Assembly: GCF_000720325.1 (NCBI RefSeq)
Contig: NZ_JOJM01000004.1
Span: 62,001 to 126,000 of the forward strand
Source: Streptomyces sp. NRRL B-1347
Lineage (GTDB): Bacteria; Actinomycetota; Actinomycetes; Streptomycetales; Streptomycetaceae
Direction of reading: 5' to 3'
DNA length: 64,000 bases
Part shown: piece after piece, positions 43,238 through 52,088 of the stretch
Layout of the letters: every line of letters begins with the position of its first letter
Position numbering within the stretch: the first letter of the stretch is position 1
Made by a program: the position numbers and the translations under genes
Notes under the pieces: generated by a model
What the model was told of the DNA's origin: nothing
The model's input: only the letters and a program-made list of their open reading frames with translations
Databases searched by the model: none

Positions 43238-44329
43238 GTGCATTCCCTGATTTCATCCTCTTTTCCGTCCCCGTCGTCGGCGCTGTCCGCGCTGGGCTGG
43301 GACGCCTCGTTCGACGCGCTGTTCACCGAGCACGCCGCGGCCGGTCTGGTCCCGGCCCGTGTGGTGCGCGTGGACCGCGGCCGCTGTGACGTCCTGACCG
43401 CCTCCGGTCCCGTACGGGCCGCGAGCCGCGGCCTGCCGCACAGCGATGCGGCGCACACCGTGTGCACCGGTGACTGGGCGGCCTTGCGTCCGGGCCCGGA
43501 GCCCGATCTGATCGCACTGCTGCCCCGGCGCGGCGCGATCACCCGGGCAGGCGCCGACCGCACCTCCCGCGGGCAGGTCCTCGCCGCGAACGTCGACACC
43601 GTCGTGGTCGCGGTCTCCCTGGCCGACGTCCTCAAGGCGGGCCGGATCGAGCGCCTGCTCGCCCTCGCCTGGGACAGCGGCGCGCGCCCCGTCGTCGCCC
43701 TCACCAAGCTGGACCTGGCCGACGACAGCGCCGCCGCCCATGCCGAGGTCACCGGCCTCGCGCCGGGCGTCGACATCGTCGCCACCAGTTCCGCGACGGG
43801 CGAGGGCCTGGACGTCCTGGCCGCCACCGTCACCGGTACGACGGTCCTGCTGGGCCCCTCCGGCGCGGGCAAGTCCACGCTGGCCAACGCCCTGTTGGGT
43901 CAGGACCGCATGGACACCGGCGCGGTGCGGGCGGCGGACGGCAAGGGGCGGCACACCACCGTCCACCGCGAGCTGCTGGTCCTGCCCGGCGGGGGCGTCC
44001 TGATCGACACCCCCGGTCTGCGCGGCATCGGCCTCCAGGGCGCCGCCGACGGCGTGGAGCAGGTGTTCGCCGAGATCCACGAGCTCGCGCAGGGCTGCGC
44101 CTTCCGCGACTGCACCCATGCCTCCGAGCCGGGGTGTGCCGTCCAAGACGCCATCGCCAGCGGACAGTTGAGTGAACGCCGCCTGGCGGGCTACCGCAAG
44201 CTGCAGCGCGAGAGCGCCTGGGCCGCCGCCCGTGAAACGGCGCGGCCCACCGGCAAACGATCGGAATTCCACAAGTCGATCACCCGTCATCAGCGGGCCA
44301 CCCGGCGCTTCTTCGACCAGCAGCAGTAA
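43238..44329 (+). CDS. rsgA: Ribosome small-subunit-dependent GTPase RsgA
   Basis: This 363-residue protein has the circularly permuted GTPase order typical of RsgA/YjeQ. An OB-fold start comes first, then G4 TKLD, G1 GPSGAGKST and G3 DTPGLRG. A C-terminal zinc knuckle follows (CAFRDCTHASEPGC). It helps finish the 30S subunit by testing decoding-site maturation. The GTG start at 43238 follows AAGGG. A 23-codon ORF 94 bases upstream may be a leader peptide. Length and all motifs are normal. Confidence 0.93.
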   Translation: MHSLISSSFPSPSSALSALGWDASFDALFTEHAAAGLVPARVVRVDRGRCDVLTASGPVRAASRGLPHSDAAHTVCTGDWAALRPGPEPDLIALLPRRGAITRAGADRTSRGQVLAANVDTVVVAVSLADVLKAGRIERLLALAWDSGARPVVALTKLDLADDSAAAHAEVTGLAPGVDIVATSSATGEGLDVLAATVTGTTVLLGPSGAGKSTLANALLGQDRMDTGAVRAADGKGRHTTVHRELLVLPGGGVLIDTPGLRGIGLQGAADGVEQVFAEIHELAQGCAFRDCTHASEPGCAVQDAIASGQLSERRLAGYRKLQRESAWAAARETARPTGKRSEFHKSITRHQRATRRFFDQQQ

Positions 44330-44390
44330 ACCGGTGCCACCGGCGCCCCGAGCCAGGGGACCGCCACCCCGGCTCCACCACTCGCACGCC

Positions 44391-44420
44391 GCTTCCCGTA
44401 CGCATCGCCGTACGGGAAGC
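44391..44420. terminator. Hairpin between rsgA and the acetyltransferase gene
   Basis: GCTTCCCGTACG (44391-44402) pairs perfectly with 44409-44420 around a 6-base loop. It lies 60 bases after the rsgA stop and 48 before the next start. Confidence 0.75.
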
Positions 44421-44467
44421 CCCTGATCAAAGACAACAACTCACCTGAAACGGAACGTGATCTCACC

Positions 44468-44983
44468 ATGAGCATCCGTCGCCAGTGGCTCACCCGAGCC
44501 GAGACCAACGCCGACATCCCCACCATCCACGCCATCAACGCCGCAGCCTTCGACACCCCGATGGAGGCCGACCTCGTCGACGCCCTGCGCGCCGACTCCT
44601 CCTGGATCGAGGGCCTGTCCATCGTCGCCACCGACGAGGACGGCAAGCTCATCGGGTACGCGCTGCTGACCCGCTGCCACATCGGCGAGACCCCGGCCCT
44701 GTGCCTGGCCCCCGTCGCCGTGTGGCCCGAGTACCAGAACACCGGCGCGGGCTCCGCCGCCATCCGCGCCGCGCTCAAGGCCGCCGAGGACATGGGCGAG
44801 CACTTCGTCGTCGTCCTCGGACACCCGGCCTACTACCCGCGGTTCGGCTTCACCCGCGCCTCCACCCACGGCATCGGGCTGACCATCGACGTCCCGGACG
44901 AGGCCCTGATGGCCCTCACCCTCGACACCGACCACCCGCTGCCCAGCGGCACCGTCCGCTACGCCGCACCCTTCGGCATCTGA
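44468..44983 (+). CDS. GNAT-family N-acetyltransferase
   Basis: This 171-residue protein has the GNAT core: APVAVWPEYQNTGAGSAAIR with an acetyl-CoA loop (Q/RxxGxG-like QNTGAGS) and FVVVLGHPAYYPRFGF, a hallmark of the YhbS subgroup. It would transfer an acetyl group to an amine of unknown identity. It stands between two hairpins, so it is a single-gene unit. Confidence 0.9.
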   Translation: MSIRRQWLTRAETNADIPTIHAINAAAFDTPMEADLVDALRADSSWIEGLSIVATDEDGKLIGYALLTRCHIGETPALCLAPVAVWPEYQNTGAGSAAIRAALKAAEDMGEHFVVVLGHPAYYPRFGFTRASTHGIGLTIDVPDEALMALTLDTDHPLPSGTVRYAAPFGI

Positions 44984-44997
44984 CGGACACCGCTGAC

Positions 44998-45026
44998 GGT
45001 CTGCCCGGGACCCACCCGGGCAGACC
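44998..45026. terminator. Strong hairpin after the acetyltransferase gene
   Basis: GGTCTGCCCGGG (44998-45009) and CCCGGGCAGACC (45015-45026) form a perfect 12-pair stem with loop ACCCA, starting 15 bases after the stop at 44983. The remaining gap to 45266 shows nothing I recognise. Confidence 0.85.
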
Positions 45027-45266
45027 GCCCCAGGGTTGCGTACCTCGAACGGCGGGGCATGCGCGCTTGCACGGGCTGTGCCGCCAGTCAAGAGGTTCAC
45101 CCGCCCTCGCCCTCACCGCCGCTGTCGGCCTCGGCGGCATCGCCCTGGCTCCCGGCGCGGGTGACGCCTGGGGCTGTCGTGGAACTGGACGCCCCGTGCC
45201 TCGTCCACCAGGCTCGTCCGTAGCGCATGGCCGCTGTCGGGCGAGCGAGGTGAGGGGTGAGGGTCC

Positions 45267-46295
45267 GTGGTGACGCGTCGTACGGTGATCAAGGCGGCGG
45301 GTGCGGGGACGCTGGCGAGCGGGCTGACCACGTCGGCCTGGGGTGCTTCCCGGGAGGCTGAGGGCGGCGACACGCTCGTGGTGGTGGAGAAGAGCAGCCA
45401 CGCGGTCAGCTTCTACGACGTCGCGTCGGGGCGGCGCCTGGAGACGGTCCGACTGCCCGACTACCCGCACGAGATGGTCGTCGACTCGCGCAGACGGTTC
45501 GCGTACGTCGGGCACTACGGGGTCCGCATGTCCTCCAGCGTGGGCGAGGGCGGGGCCGCGGTCTTCGTCATCGACCTCGTCGCGCGGTCGCTGGCGCGGA
45601 CCATCGACACGCGGCCGTTCCGCCGCATCCACGGCATGGGGATGGACCGGGACGGCCGGCTGTACGCGCTGAGTGAGGAGAAGGCAGTCCTGCTGGGTTT
45701 CGACGCGCCGGCCACCGACGAGGCGCCGTCCAGGGCGGTGCCCACGCACGGGGTGAAGACCCATTTGTTCACGCTCAGCCGCGATGGCGAACGCGCCTAC
45801 GTGACCGGCCTGTTGTCGCACACGGTGAGCCTCGTGCGCCCCCACGACGCCGCCGTTCCGCCGCTCCTGGTGACCCCCGGCCAGCTGCCCGAGAGCAGTT
45901 GTCTGAGCCGGGACGAGAAGACGCTGTTCGTCGGGGCCCGCAAGAGCTCGGCGCTGGTCGCCGTCGACGCGCGGACCATGAAGGTGCGGGAGAGCAGGAA
46001 GACGGGCGGCGATCCGCTGCGGGTCTACCCCCTCGACGACGACCGGCTGTTGGTGACGGACATCGCGGCCGACACCCTCACCGTCTGGAGCACCGACCTG
46101 CGGCCGATCCGCTCCCTGCAGCTCGACGGAAAACCGGCCGCCGTGTCACTCCACCCCACCGAACCGCTGGCCTATGTGTCCCTGCTGGGCACCAACCGCG
46201 TCGCCGTCGTCGACCTGGAACGGCTCACCGTCGTCGGCGGCTTCGGCACCCAGCTGGAACCGGACTCCTCGGCACTGCTGCCCGCCGCCCCTTGA
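45267..46295 (+). CDS. Exported YVTN-type beta-propeller protein
   Basis: This 342-residue protein starts with a Tat-like signal (TRRTVIKAAGAGTLASGLTT) and then six or seven propeller blades (HEMVVDSRRRFAYVGHYGV, ERAYVTGLLSHTVSLV, KTLFVGARKSSALVAVD, PLAYVSLLGTNRVAVVD). Such proteins bind ligands or act as scaffolds; some are lactonases. The catalytic residues of lactonases are not evident. GTG 45267 is chosen; GTG three bases later is equivalent. It is a single gene. Confidence 0.85.
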   Translation: MVTRRTVIKAAGAGTLASGLTTSAWGASREAEGGDTLVVVEKSSHAVSFYDVASGRRLETVRLPDYPHEMVVDSRRRFAYVGHYGVRMSSSVGEGGAAVFVIDLVARSLARTIDTRPFRRIHGMGMDRDGRLYALSEEKAVLLGFDAPATDEAPSRAVPTHGVKTHLFTLSRDGERAYVTGLLSHTVSLVRPHDAAVPPLLVTPGQLPESSCLSRDEKTLFVGARKSSALVAVDARTMKVRESRKTGGDPLRVYPLDDDRLLVTDIAADTLTVWSTDLRPIRSLQLDGKPAAVSLHPTEPLAYVSLLGTNRVAVVDLERLTVVGGFGTQLEPDSSALLPAAP

Positions 46296-46325
46296 GACGG
46301 CTTGAGGCGGCGGGCGGCAGCGATG

Positions 46326-47690
46326 TCAGGCGCCGCTCTCGCGGAGCATGTCCTCGCGCTCGACGATCTTCACGCGCTCCCGGCCCTGCGGCTCGCCGAG
46401 CGCCTTCTCGGCGGCGTCGAGGCGGTACCAGCCCTCCCACGTCGTGAAGCGGATGTTCCGCTCGCTGAGGAAGGCATCCACGGCCTCCGGGGCGGGCGCG
46501 GAAGGCTCCGGCAGACGGCCGTTCGCGTGGTCGTCCAGGAGGTTGGCGACCGTCTCGTTGGCGTCGCCCTTGGTGTGGCCGATGAGGCCGACGGGGCCGC
46601 GCCGGATCCAGCCCGTGACGTACGTGGACGTCAGGTGCGCCCCGGACTCCTCGATCACACGGCCGCCGTCGTCCGGCACCGTGCCGGACTCGACGTCCCA
46701 GGGGAGCTTGGGCAGCGCGTCGGACAGGTAGCCCACGGCGCGGTAGACCGCGGTGACGTCCCAGTCCTTGAAGGCGCCGGTGCCCTTGACGTTGCCGGTG
46801 CCGTCGAGCTCGGTGCGCTCGGTGCGCAGGCCGACGACCTTGCCGTCCTCGCCCAGGATCTCGGCGGGCGACTCGAAGAAGTGCAGGAAGAGCTTGTGCG
46901 GGCGGTCGCCGACGTCGCGGATCGCCCAGTTCTCCAGGGTCTTGGCGACCATGTCGGCCTGCTTGTTGCCGCGGCGGGTCGCGATGGAGCCGTCGTCGTA
47001 GTCGATGTCCTCGGGGTCGACGATGACCTCGATGTTGGGGGAATGGTCCAGCTCCCGCAGCTCCATCGGGCTGAACTTGGCCTGCGCGGGGCCGCGGCGG
47101 CCGAAGACGTGGATCTCGCGCGCCTTGTTGGCCTTCAGGCCGTCGTGGACGTTCGCCGGGATCTCCGTCGGCAGCAGTTCCTCGGCGGTCTTGGCCAGGA
47201 CGCGTGCCACGTCCAGGGCCACGTTGCCGACGCCGAGGACGGCGACCTTCTCCGCGTCCAGCGGCCAGGTCCGCGGGACGTCGGGGTGGCCGTCGTACCA
47301 GGAGACGAAGTCGGCCGCGCCGTAGGAGCCGTCGAGTTCGATGCCCGGGATGTCGAGAGTGCGGTCGGCCGTGGCGCCGGTGGAGAAGATCACCGCGTCG
47401 TAGAAGGCGCGGAGGTCGTCCAGGTTGATGTCGCGCGGGTAGTCGACGTTGCCGAAGAGGCGGATCTGCGGCTTGTCGAGCACCTGGTGCAGGGCCGTGA
47501 TGATGCCCTTGATCCGCGGGTGGTCGGGGGCCACGCCGTAACGGATCAGGCCGAACGGGGCGGGCATCCGCTCGAAGAGGTCGATGGACACGCCGGGGTC
47601 GGCGGCCACGTCGGACTTCAGCAGCGCGTCGGCGGCGTAGATCCCAGCGGGTCCGGCTCCGACGATGGCTACCCGCAGGGGGCGGTGCAT
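46326..47690 (-). CDS. fprA: Ferredoxin/flavodoxin-NADP+ reductase, FprA type
   Basis: This 454-residue flavoprotein has the FAD-binding start RVAIVGAGPAGIYAADAL and the NADP-binding loop VLGVGNVALDVARVL. It is of the glutathione-reductase-like class (adrenodoxin reductase/FprA) and moves electrons between NADPH and ferredoxin. ATG 47690 follows GAAGGG; a longer frame adds residues but no better start. An iron box lies 50 bases upstream, so expression rises when iron is short. The convergent neighbour is the beta-propeller gene. Confidence 0.9.
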   Translation of the reverse strand: MHRPLRVAIVGAGPAGIYAADALLKSDVAADPGVSIDLFERMPAPFGLIRYGVAPDHPRIKGIITALHQVLDKPQIRLFGNVDYPRDINLDDLRAFYDAVIFSTGATADRTLDIPGIELDGSYGAADFVSWYDGHPDVPRTWPLDAEKVAVLGVGNVALDVARVLAKTAEELLPTEIPANVHDGLKANKAREIHVFGRRGPAQAKFSPMELRELDHSPNIEVIVDPEDIDYDDGSIATRRGNKQADMVAKTLENWAIRDVGDRPHKLFLHFFESPAEILGEDGKVVGLRTERTELDGTGNVKGTGAFKDWDVTAVYRAVGYLSDALPKLPWDVESGTVPDDGGRVIEESGAHLTSTYVTGWIRRGPVGLIGHTKGDANETVANLLDDHANGRLPEPSAPAPEAVDAFLSERNIRFTTWEGWYRLDAAEKALGEPQGRERVKIVEREDMLRESGA

Positions 47691-47739
47691 GCTCAGGTTC
47701 CCTTCGAGCGGTGACGACTGACTCGACGGCAACCGTAAA

Positions 47740-47759
47740 CTAAGGTCACCCTAACCTAG
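47740..47759. promoter_or_regulatory. Iron box upstream of fprA
   Basis: On the - strand it reads CTAGGTTAGGGTGACCTTAG, a strong match to the DmdR1/IdeR palindrome. It is 50 bases upstream of the fprA start. Confidence 0.88.
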
Positions 47760-47799
47760 CAGGCGGGGTGGGTTTTCGGCCGCACGGGACCGTGTGAAT

Positions 47800-47813
47800 G
47801 TGCATATATGCAC
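47800..47813. promoter_or_regulatory. 14-base palindrome
   Basis: GTGCATATATGCAC is a perfect palindrome in the gap between fprA and the regulator gene, an AT-richer spot in this genome. A protein-binding site is likely, for an unknown factor. Confidence 0.5.
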
Positions 47814-47841
47814 GCTGATGAGGCTATTGATCAGCCGCGCG

Positions 47842-47921
47842 GTCAGTGCTCAGTGCTCAGCGCTCAGCGCCCAGTGCTCAGCAGTGCCCGGTGCTCAGCA
47901 GCATCCGGTGCTCAGCGCTCA
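47842..47921. repeat. Imperfect tandem repeat of GTGCTCAG
   Basis: About eight copies of a GTGCTCAG/GCGCTCAG-like unit lie between fprA and the end of the regulator gene, at 47842-47921. The last copy touches the stop of the regulator. Confidence 0.85.
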
Positions 47922-48797
47922 CGGGAAGACGAGCGTCGTGTCCACCGGCATCACCAGGTGCCAGCGGACCGTCACGTCGTCGTACGGGCCGCAGGTCAGG
48001 ATCCGTACGCCGACGGGGTCCGGGGCGACCAGGGGGAAGAACATCGGCCGGACGTCCTCGCCCGGAGGCGGCTCCGGGGCGGCGGGGGCGGGGGAGTCCC
48101 AGAGTGCCGCGACGCCCGGCTGCGCGCGCACCTCCCGGACGACCTCGTCGAGGCGCGCGTTCTCCGGCCAGCGCTGCCAGGCCAGGCGGAGCCGGGTGAG
48201 CAGGGGCACGGCCCAGCGGTCCTCCCAGTCGCGGAGCTGATAGCGGGCCTCGGGGGAGAACGCCCAGGTCATGACGTTGGCACCGGGGCGGACGAGCCAC
48301 GGGCAGTGCCGGGCCGCGACCGTGTTGGCCTCGATCACGTCCCACGCCTGGTCGCAGAGGTAGCTGACGTATCGCTGCTGGCGCATGAGCTGGACGAGCG
48401 CCGGGTCGAGGCCGTCGCGCGCCTCCGGCTCCGGGGCCGGGGGCTCGTGTCCGGTGCTCCGGTGGAGGGCGGCGGCCTGCTGCGGGGAGAGGTCCAGGAT
48501 CCGGCAGACCCCGGCGATCATCTCGCGGCTGTACCGGCGGTCCTCGCCCTTCTCCAGCGCCCGGTACCAGCGCTCGGAGACGCCGAGCTGCAGGGCCATG
48601 TCGAGCTGGGTGAGGTAGGTGCGGTGCCCGCGCGCGGGCAGGGAGCCGAGCGCCGGTGCGGGACCGCGCGCCCTGCGCCAGGTGCGGAGCATGCGGCCGA
48701 GGTCCTCGCGGCGGGCAGTCGTCCCGGTGGCGGTCCCAGTGGCGGCCCCGTCGGCGGTCCCGGCGGCGGTTCGGGTGTCGGTCCGGGCGTCGGTCAT
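47919..48797 (-). CDS. Helix-turn-helix regulator with MmyB-type domain
   Basis: This 292-residue protein has a low-complexity Thr/Ala/Gly N-terminus (DNA with GGTCCC repeats), an XRE helix-turn-helix (YLTQLDMALQLGVSERWYRA) and a C-terminal MmyB-like ligand domain (CDQAWDVIEANTVAARHCPW). It is divergent from the dihydroxyacetone kinase gene and probably regulates it or itself through the double palindrome at 48905-48940. ATG 48797 starts the frame; the true start may be internal because the first 25 residues look non-structured. Confidence 0.82.
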   Translation of the reverse strand: MTDARTDTRTAAGTADGAATGTATGTTARREDLGRMLRTWRRARGPAPALGSLPARGHRTYLTQLDMALQLGVSERWYRALEKGEDRRYSREMIAGVCRILDLSPQQAAALHRSTGHEPPAPEPEARDGLDPALVQLMRQQRYVSYLCDQAWDVIEANTVAARHCPWLVRPGANVMTWAFSPEARYQLRDWEDRWAVPLLTRLRLAWQRWPENARLDEVVREVRAQPGVAALWDSPAPAAPEPPPGEDVRPMFFPLVAPDPVGVRILTCGPYDDVTVRWHLVMPVDTTLVFP

Positions 48798-48904
48798 GGT
48801 AAAGATCTCGCAAAGAAGGTGGGGCTGATCAGGGGTTTTCCGGCGCAGCGGGTGCCGTGGAGCCCCTTCGGCGCTGGTGGCAGGATCGCATGGTGGAACG
48901 CGTA

Positions 48905-48940
48905 CCGGAACTTTTGAGTTCCGGAACCTGGAAGTTCCGG
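48905..48940. promoter_or_regulatory. Double operator with CGGAAC-N6-GTTCCG units
   Basis: Two overlapping palindromes, CGGAACTTTTGAGTTCCG and CGGAACCTGGAAGTTCCG, share their middle GTTCCGGAAC. Together they span 36 bases between the divergent regulator (start 48797) and dihydroxyacetone kinase (start 49081). Confidence 0.8.
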
Positions 48941-49080
48941 CCTTGGACGTCGTCCGGCGTCCAGGGTGGGCGCACGTCCAGAGCGGGGCGTGGTCGAAGC
49001 GGTGGCCTGTGCGGCCGTCGCGCCGGCTTCGGTCGCCCTACGCGGACCCCGAGCCGAGCCGACCTACGGAGAACCGACCG

Positions 49081-50820
49081 ATGAGCTACTTCCTGCCGGA
49101 ATCCGCCCCCGTGCTGACCGCCGCGCGCGGTCTCGCCCTGGCCCACCCCGGCATCGTCGAGGTCAACGGCGCGCCGCTGTACCTGCGGGCCCGCGCCGCC
49201 GACCCCGGCCGTCGTGTCGCCCTGGTGTCCGGCGGCGGCTCCGGGCACGAGCCGCTGCACACCGGCCTTCTCGGGCGCGGCGGCCTGGACGCGGTCTGCC
49301 CCGGCGAGGTGTTCGCCTCCCCGCACAACCGGCAGATCTACGAGGCGGGCGCGGCCGTCGCCAAGAGCGCGGGCGTGCTGCTGATCGTCAAGAACTACAC
49401 GGGCGACGTGATCAACTTCCAGATCGCGGCGGAGCGCCTGCGCCACGACGGCATCCCGGTCGCGACCGTGCTGGTCGATGACGACCTGGCCACCGACAGC
49501 GCCGACAGTGCCACGGGCCGCCGGGGGACGGCCGCCACGGTGGTCGTGGAGAAGCTCCTCGGCGCCGCCGCCGACCGGGGCGCCTCGCTCGAGGAGCTCC
49601 AGGAGCTGGGCACCCGCGTCGTGGCGCAGTCGCGCAGCGTCGCCGTCGCGGCCCGCGCCCAGACCTCGCCGACGACGACCGCTCCCGCCTTCACCCTGGA
49701 GCCCGGCGACCTCGACTACGGCGTCGGCATCCACGGCGAGCGCGGCATCCGCACCATCGCCCGGCCCTCCGTCGACGACCTGGTGCGGCGGATGACCGAC
49801 GACCTGCTCGACTCGCTGCCCGAGGGCTCCGAGGACGTGCTCGCCCTCGTCAACGGCCTCGGCGCCACCACCGAGCTCGAACTGCACGCCATCAGCTCGC
49901 TGCTGCACGACCGGCTCGTCGAGCGCGGCCTGCGCCCGGCCGTGACCGTCGCCGGCACGTACACCGCCGCCCTGGACATGGCCGGGTTCTCGCTCACCCT
50001 CACCCGCCTCGACGAGGGCTGGGTCGACCTGTGGACGGCGCCGACCGAGACCCCGCTCACGCTGCCCCGGACCGTGCGCGCCAAGGGTGCCGAGGCCGCC
50101 CCGGCCGAGGACGCCACGGAGCAGCGGCCCGAGTCGACGACCGCTTCCGCCGGTACGCCGGGCAGCCGGATCGTGCTCGACCGGTACGCGGAGGTCGTGG
50201 GGCAGGTCCGGGACAATCTCACCAAGCTCGACCAGCTCGTCGGCGACGGCGACTTCGGCGACAACCTCACCGGCGGCGTACGGCGCGCGGTGCGCCTTGC
50301 CGACGAGACGGGCGTCGAGGGCACGGCCGCGCTCGCCGACGCGTTCCTCAACGACGTCGGCGGTACGAGCGGCCCGCTCTTCGGGCTGCTCTTCAAGGAC
50401 CTGGCGGTCGCCGAGCCGGGCGACGGGCAGGCGCCCTCCGTCGCGGCCCTCGCGGAGGCCGCTGCGGCCGCGAGCGCGGCCATCAACCGCGTGGGCGGCG
50501 CGCGCGTCGGCGACTGCACGCTGGTCGACGCGCTGGTGCCCGCCGCCGAGTCCCTCGCCGTCGTGGCGGCAGGGGAGTCGACGGGCGAGCTCGCGGAGGC
50601 CCCGCTGACCACCGCGGCACAGGCCGCGATCCGCGGTGCCCTCTCGACGGCGTCGCTGCGCCCCCGGCGCGGTCGCGCGAGCTACGTCGGCGACCACGCC
50701 CTCGGCGTCCCGGACCCGGGCGCGCTCGCCGTCGCCCTGCTCTTCATGACCCTGGCCGAGGTGCACGAGCCGACGTGGGCCACGCGCCTCCCGGCCCCGG
50801 GTTACCTGACGACGATCTGA
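49081..50820 (+). CDS. Dihydroxyacetone kinase, fused DhaK-DhaL domains (ATP type)
   Basis: This 579-residue protein joins a DhaK domain (GGGSGHEPLH, and GVGIHGERG with the histidine that binds dihydroxyacetone) to a DhaL domain (LVGDGDFGDNL, the Asp cluster that holds Mg-ATP). It phosphorylates dihydroxyacetone, or a similar ketone, with ATP. The two halves are separated by an Ala/Glu-rich linker at about residues 340-375. ATG 49081 follows GGAGAA; a longer frame upstream runs through the operator and is not used. A 14-pair terminator follows. Confidence 0.92.
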   Translation: MSYFLPESAPVLTAARGLALAHPGIVEVNGAPLYLRARAADPGRRVALVSGGGSGHEPLHTGLLGRGGLDAVCPGEVFASPHNRQIYEAGAAVAKSAGVLLIVKNYTGDVINFQIAAERLRHDGIPVATVLVDDDLATDSADSATGRRGTAATVVVEKLLGAAADRGASLEELQELGTRVVAQSRSVAVAARAQTSPTTTAPAFTLEPGDLDYGVGIHGERGIRTIARPSVDDLVRRMTDDLLDSLPEGSEDVLALVNGLGATTELELHAISSLLHDRLVERGLRPAVTVAGTYTAALDMAGFSLTLTRLDEGWVDLWTAPTETPLTLPRTVRAKGAEAAPAEDATEQRPESTTASAGTPGSRIVLDRYAEVVGQVRDNLTKLDQLVGDGDFGDNLTGGVRRAVRLADETGVEGTAALADAFLNDVGGTSGPLFGLLFKDLAVAEPGDGQAPSVAALAEAAAAASAAINRVGGARVGDCTLVDALVPAAESLAVVAAGESTGELAEAPLTTAAQAAIRGALSTASLRPRRGRASYVGDHALGVPDPGALAVALLFMTLAEVHEPTWATRLPAPGYLTTI

Positions 50821-50846
50821 CCCGGCCTGCCCTCAGCCGTGCACGT

Positions 50847-50878
50847 GAGCCCCTGCGGGAAGTGTCCCGCAGGGGCTC
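50847..50878. terminator. Hairpin terminator after dihydroxyacetone kinase
   Basis: GAGCCCCTGCGGGA (50847-50860) and its complement (50865-50878) form a perfect 14-pair stem with loop AGTG. Between 50880 and 51170 a short - strand coding-like run (SSNPHLNTGSTERTSLTHTI) appears without a clear start or stop context; it may be a gene relic. Confidence 0.88.
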
Positions 50879-51170
50879 CGGCAGGGCGTGGATGCCGATG
50901 GTGTGGGTCAGCGAAGTGCGTTCGGTGCTGCCGGTGTTGAGGTGCGGGTTGGAGGAGACGACCAGGGCACACGGGCCATACCGCACCTCAGATGAGCGCG
51001 GCGACGAATCCCGGGGTCCGAGGGCGGGTGGCGGGGTGGCACACCGACACGGGACGCCAGGGGTGGGACCGCGAGCGAGGCGGGACCGCGGCCGGGATCG
51101 GGCGGCCCGGCACGGGTTCAGGACCTGTCCACGCGGCCCTGAACCCGCACCGGGCCCGGGTGCCCCGGCG

Positions 51171-51788
51171 TCAGAGCTTGGTGGCGAAGTTCTGCACCCA
51201 CCAGGGGCCGTTGGCCTTCAGGCTGACACCGGCGCCGAAGTCCTTGTACGCGCAGTTGAGGATGTTGGCGCGGTGCCCGGAGCTGCGCATCCAGTCACGC
51301 ATGGCGGTCTTGGGGCCCTTGGGACCCTTGTGTATGTTCTCGCCCCACGCTCCGGCCCGGTAGCCAGCCTTCCGCATGCGGTCGCCCGCGCTCTTGCCCT
51401 CGGGGCTGGTGTGGTCGTAGTAGTTGCGCGCCGCCATGTCCTTGGCGTGGGCCTGCGCGGCGGCCTGGACCCGGCGGTCCAGGCGCAGCGGCCTGCAACC
51501 CGCCTTCGCCCGCTCGGCGTTGACGAGGACCAGGAGCTGCTTCTGGTACCGCGCGGTCTTGCTCAGCGCCGGGCGCTTCGACGGCTTCTCGGCCTGCGGG
51601 GCGGCGCCCGGCTCGTCGCCGCCGGAGGTGTCCGCCAGCGCGAACGTACCCACCGACGCGAGGGCGGCGGCCGCCACGGCCCCGCCCGCCAGGACGCGGA
51701 CCTTCAGCCCGCGACGGCTCCGTCCGTGCCCGCCGCGCCCCTCGTCGGCACTGTCGTTGCCCAGCCGCGTGTCCTTGCCCAGGTGCAT
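51171..51788 (-). CDS. CAP-domain (SCP-like) membrane-anchored protein
   Basis: This 205-residue protein has a short cytoplasmic start, one membrane segment (VRVLAGGAVAAAALASVGTF) and an extracellular CAP domain with LVNAERAKAGCRPLRLD, AQAHAKDMAARNYYDHTSPE and GYRAGAWGENIHKG. The last includes the family's His/Glu pocket. Two cysteines (GCRPL, NCAYKD) could form a disulfide. CAP proteins of this kind in Streptomyces have no firmly assigned activity. ATG 51788 is clear. It is a single gene. Confidence 0.9.
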   Translation of the reverse strand: MHLGKDTRLGNDSADEGRGGHGRSRRGLKVRVLAGGAVAAAALASVGTFALADTSGGDEPGAAPQAEKPSKRPALSKTARYQKQLLVLVNAERAKAGCRPLRLDRRVQAAAQAHAKDMAARNYYDHTSPEGKSAGDRMRKAGYRAGAWGENIHKGPKGPKTAMRDWMRSSGHRANILNCAYKDFGAGVSLKANGPWWVQNFATKL

Positions 51789-51884
51789 GTCCGCTCCACT
51801 CTGTGGTGATCGTCGGTCGGTCCGACGTAAGGGAGACCGGGCGGAAGGACTGGGAACAACACTTTTTCGCGAACGTTCTCCGGA

Positions 51885-51919
51885 CGGCTGCGGCTGCGGC
51901 TGCGGCTGCGGCTGCGGCC
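51885..51919. repeat. CGGCTG hexanucleotide repeat
   Basis: About five and a half perfect copies of CGGCTG lie between the CAP gene and the secreted peptidase gene. Confidence 0.9.
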
Positions 51920-52088
51920 GAGACCACGGCTGCCGCCGCGCCCCTGAGCCGCCGAGCTCACGGCGCCGCGAGGCGCGGCCCCTTGACCGGCGCGAACTCG
52001 CGAGCCCCATGTGGCCGGTGAGGAAACCCGGTGCCCGCTTCCACCGTCCTCCCTGCCGAGAGCCATCGAGTTGACGGGAAGACAGCAC

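Noticed and set aside
47842-47921. CRISPR array
   Set aside because: The units are 8-10 bases and contiguous with no spacers; no cas genes are in the window.
50744-50986. 80-residue - strand frame containing SSNPHLNTGSTERTSLTHTI
   Set aside because: It has coding-like composition over about 35 codons, but it runs through the dihydroxyacetone kinase terminator and matches no family I know. It may be a relic; not enough to annotate.
51885-51919. Replication origin or partition repeat
   Set aside because: A simple CGGCTG run with no iteron, AT-rich or DnaA-box features.
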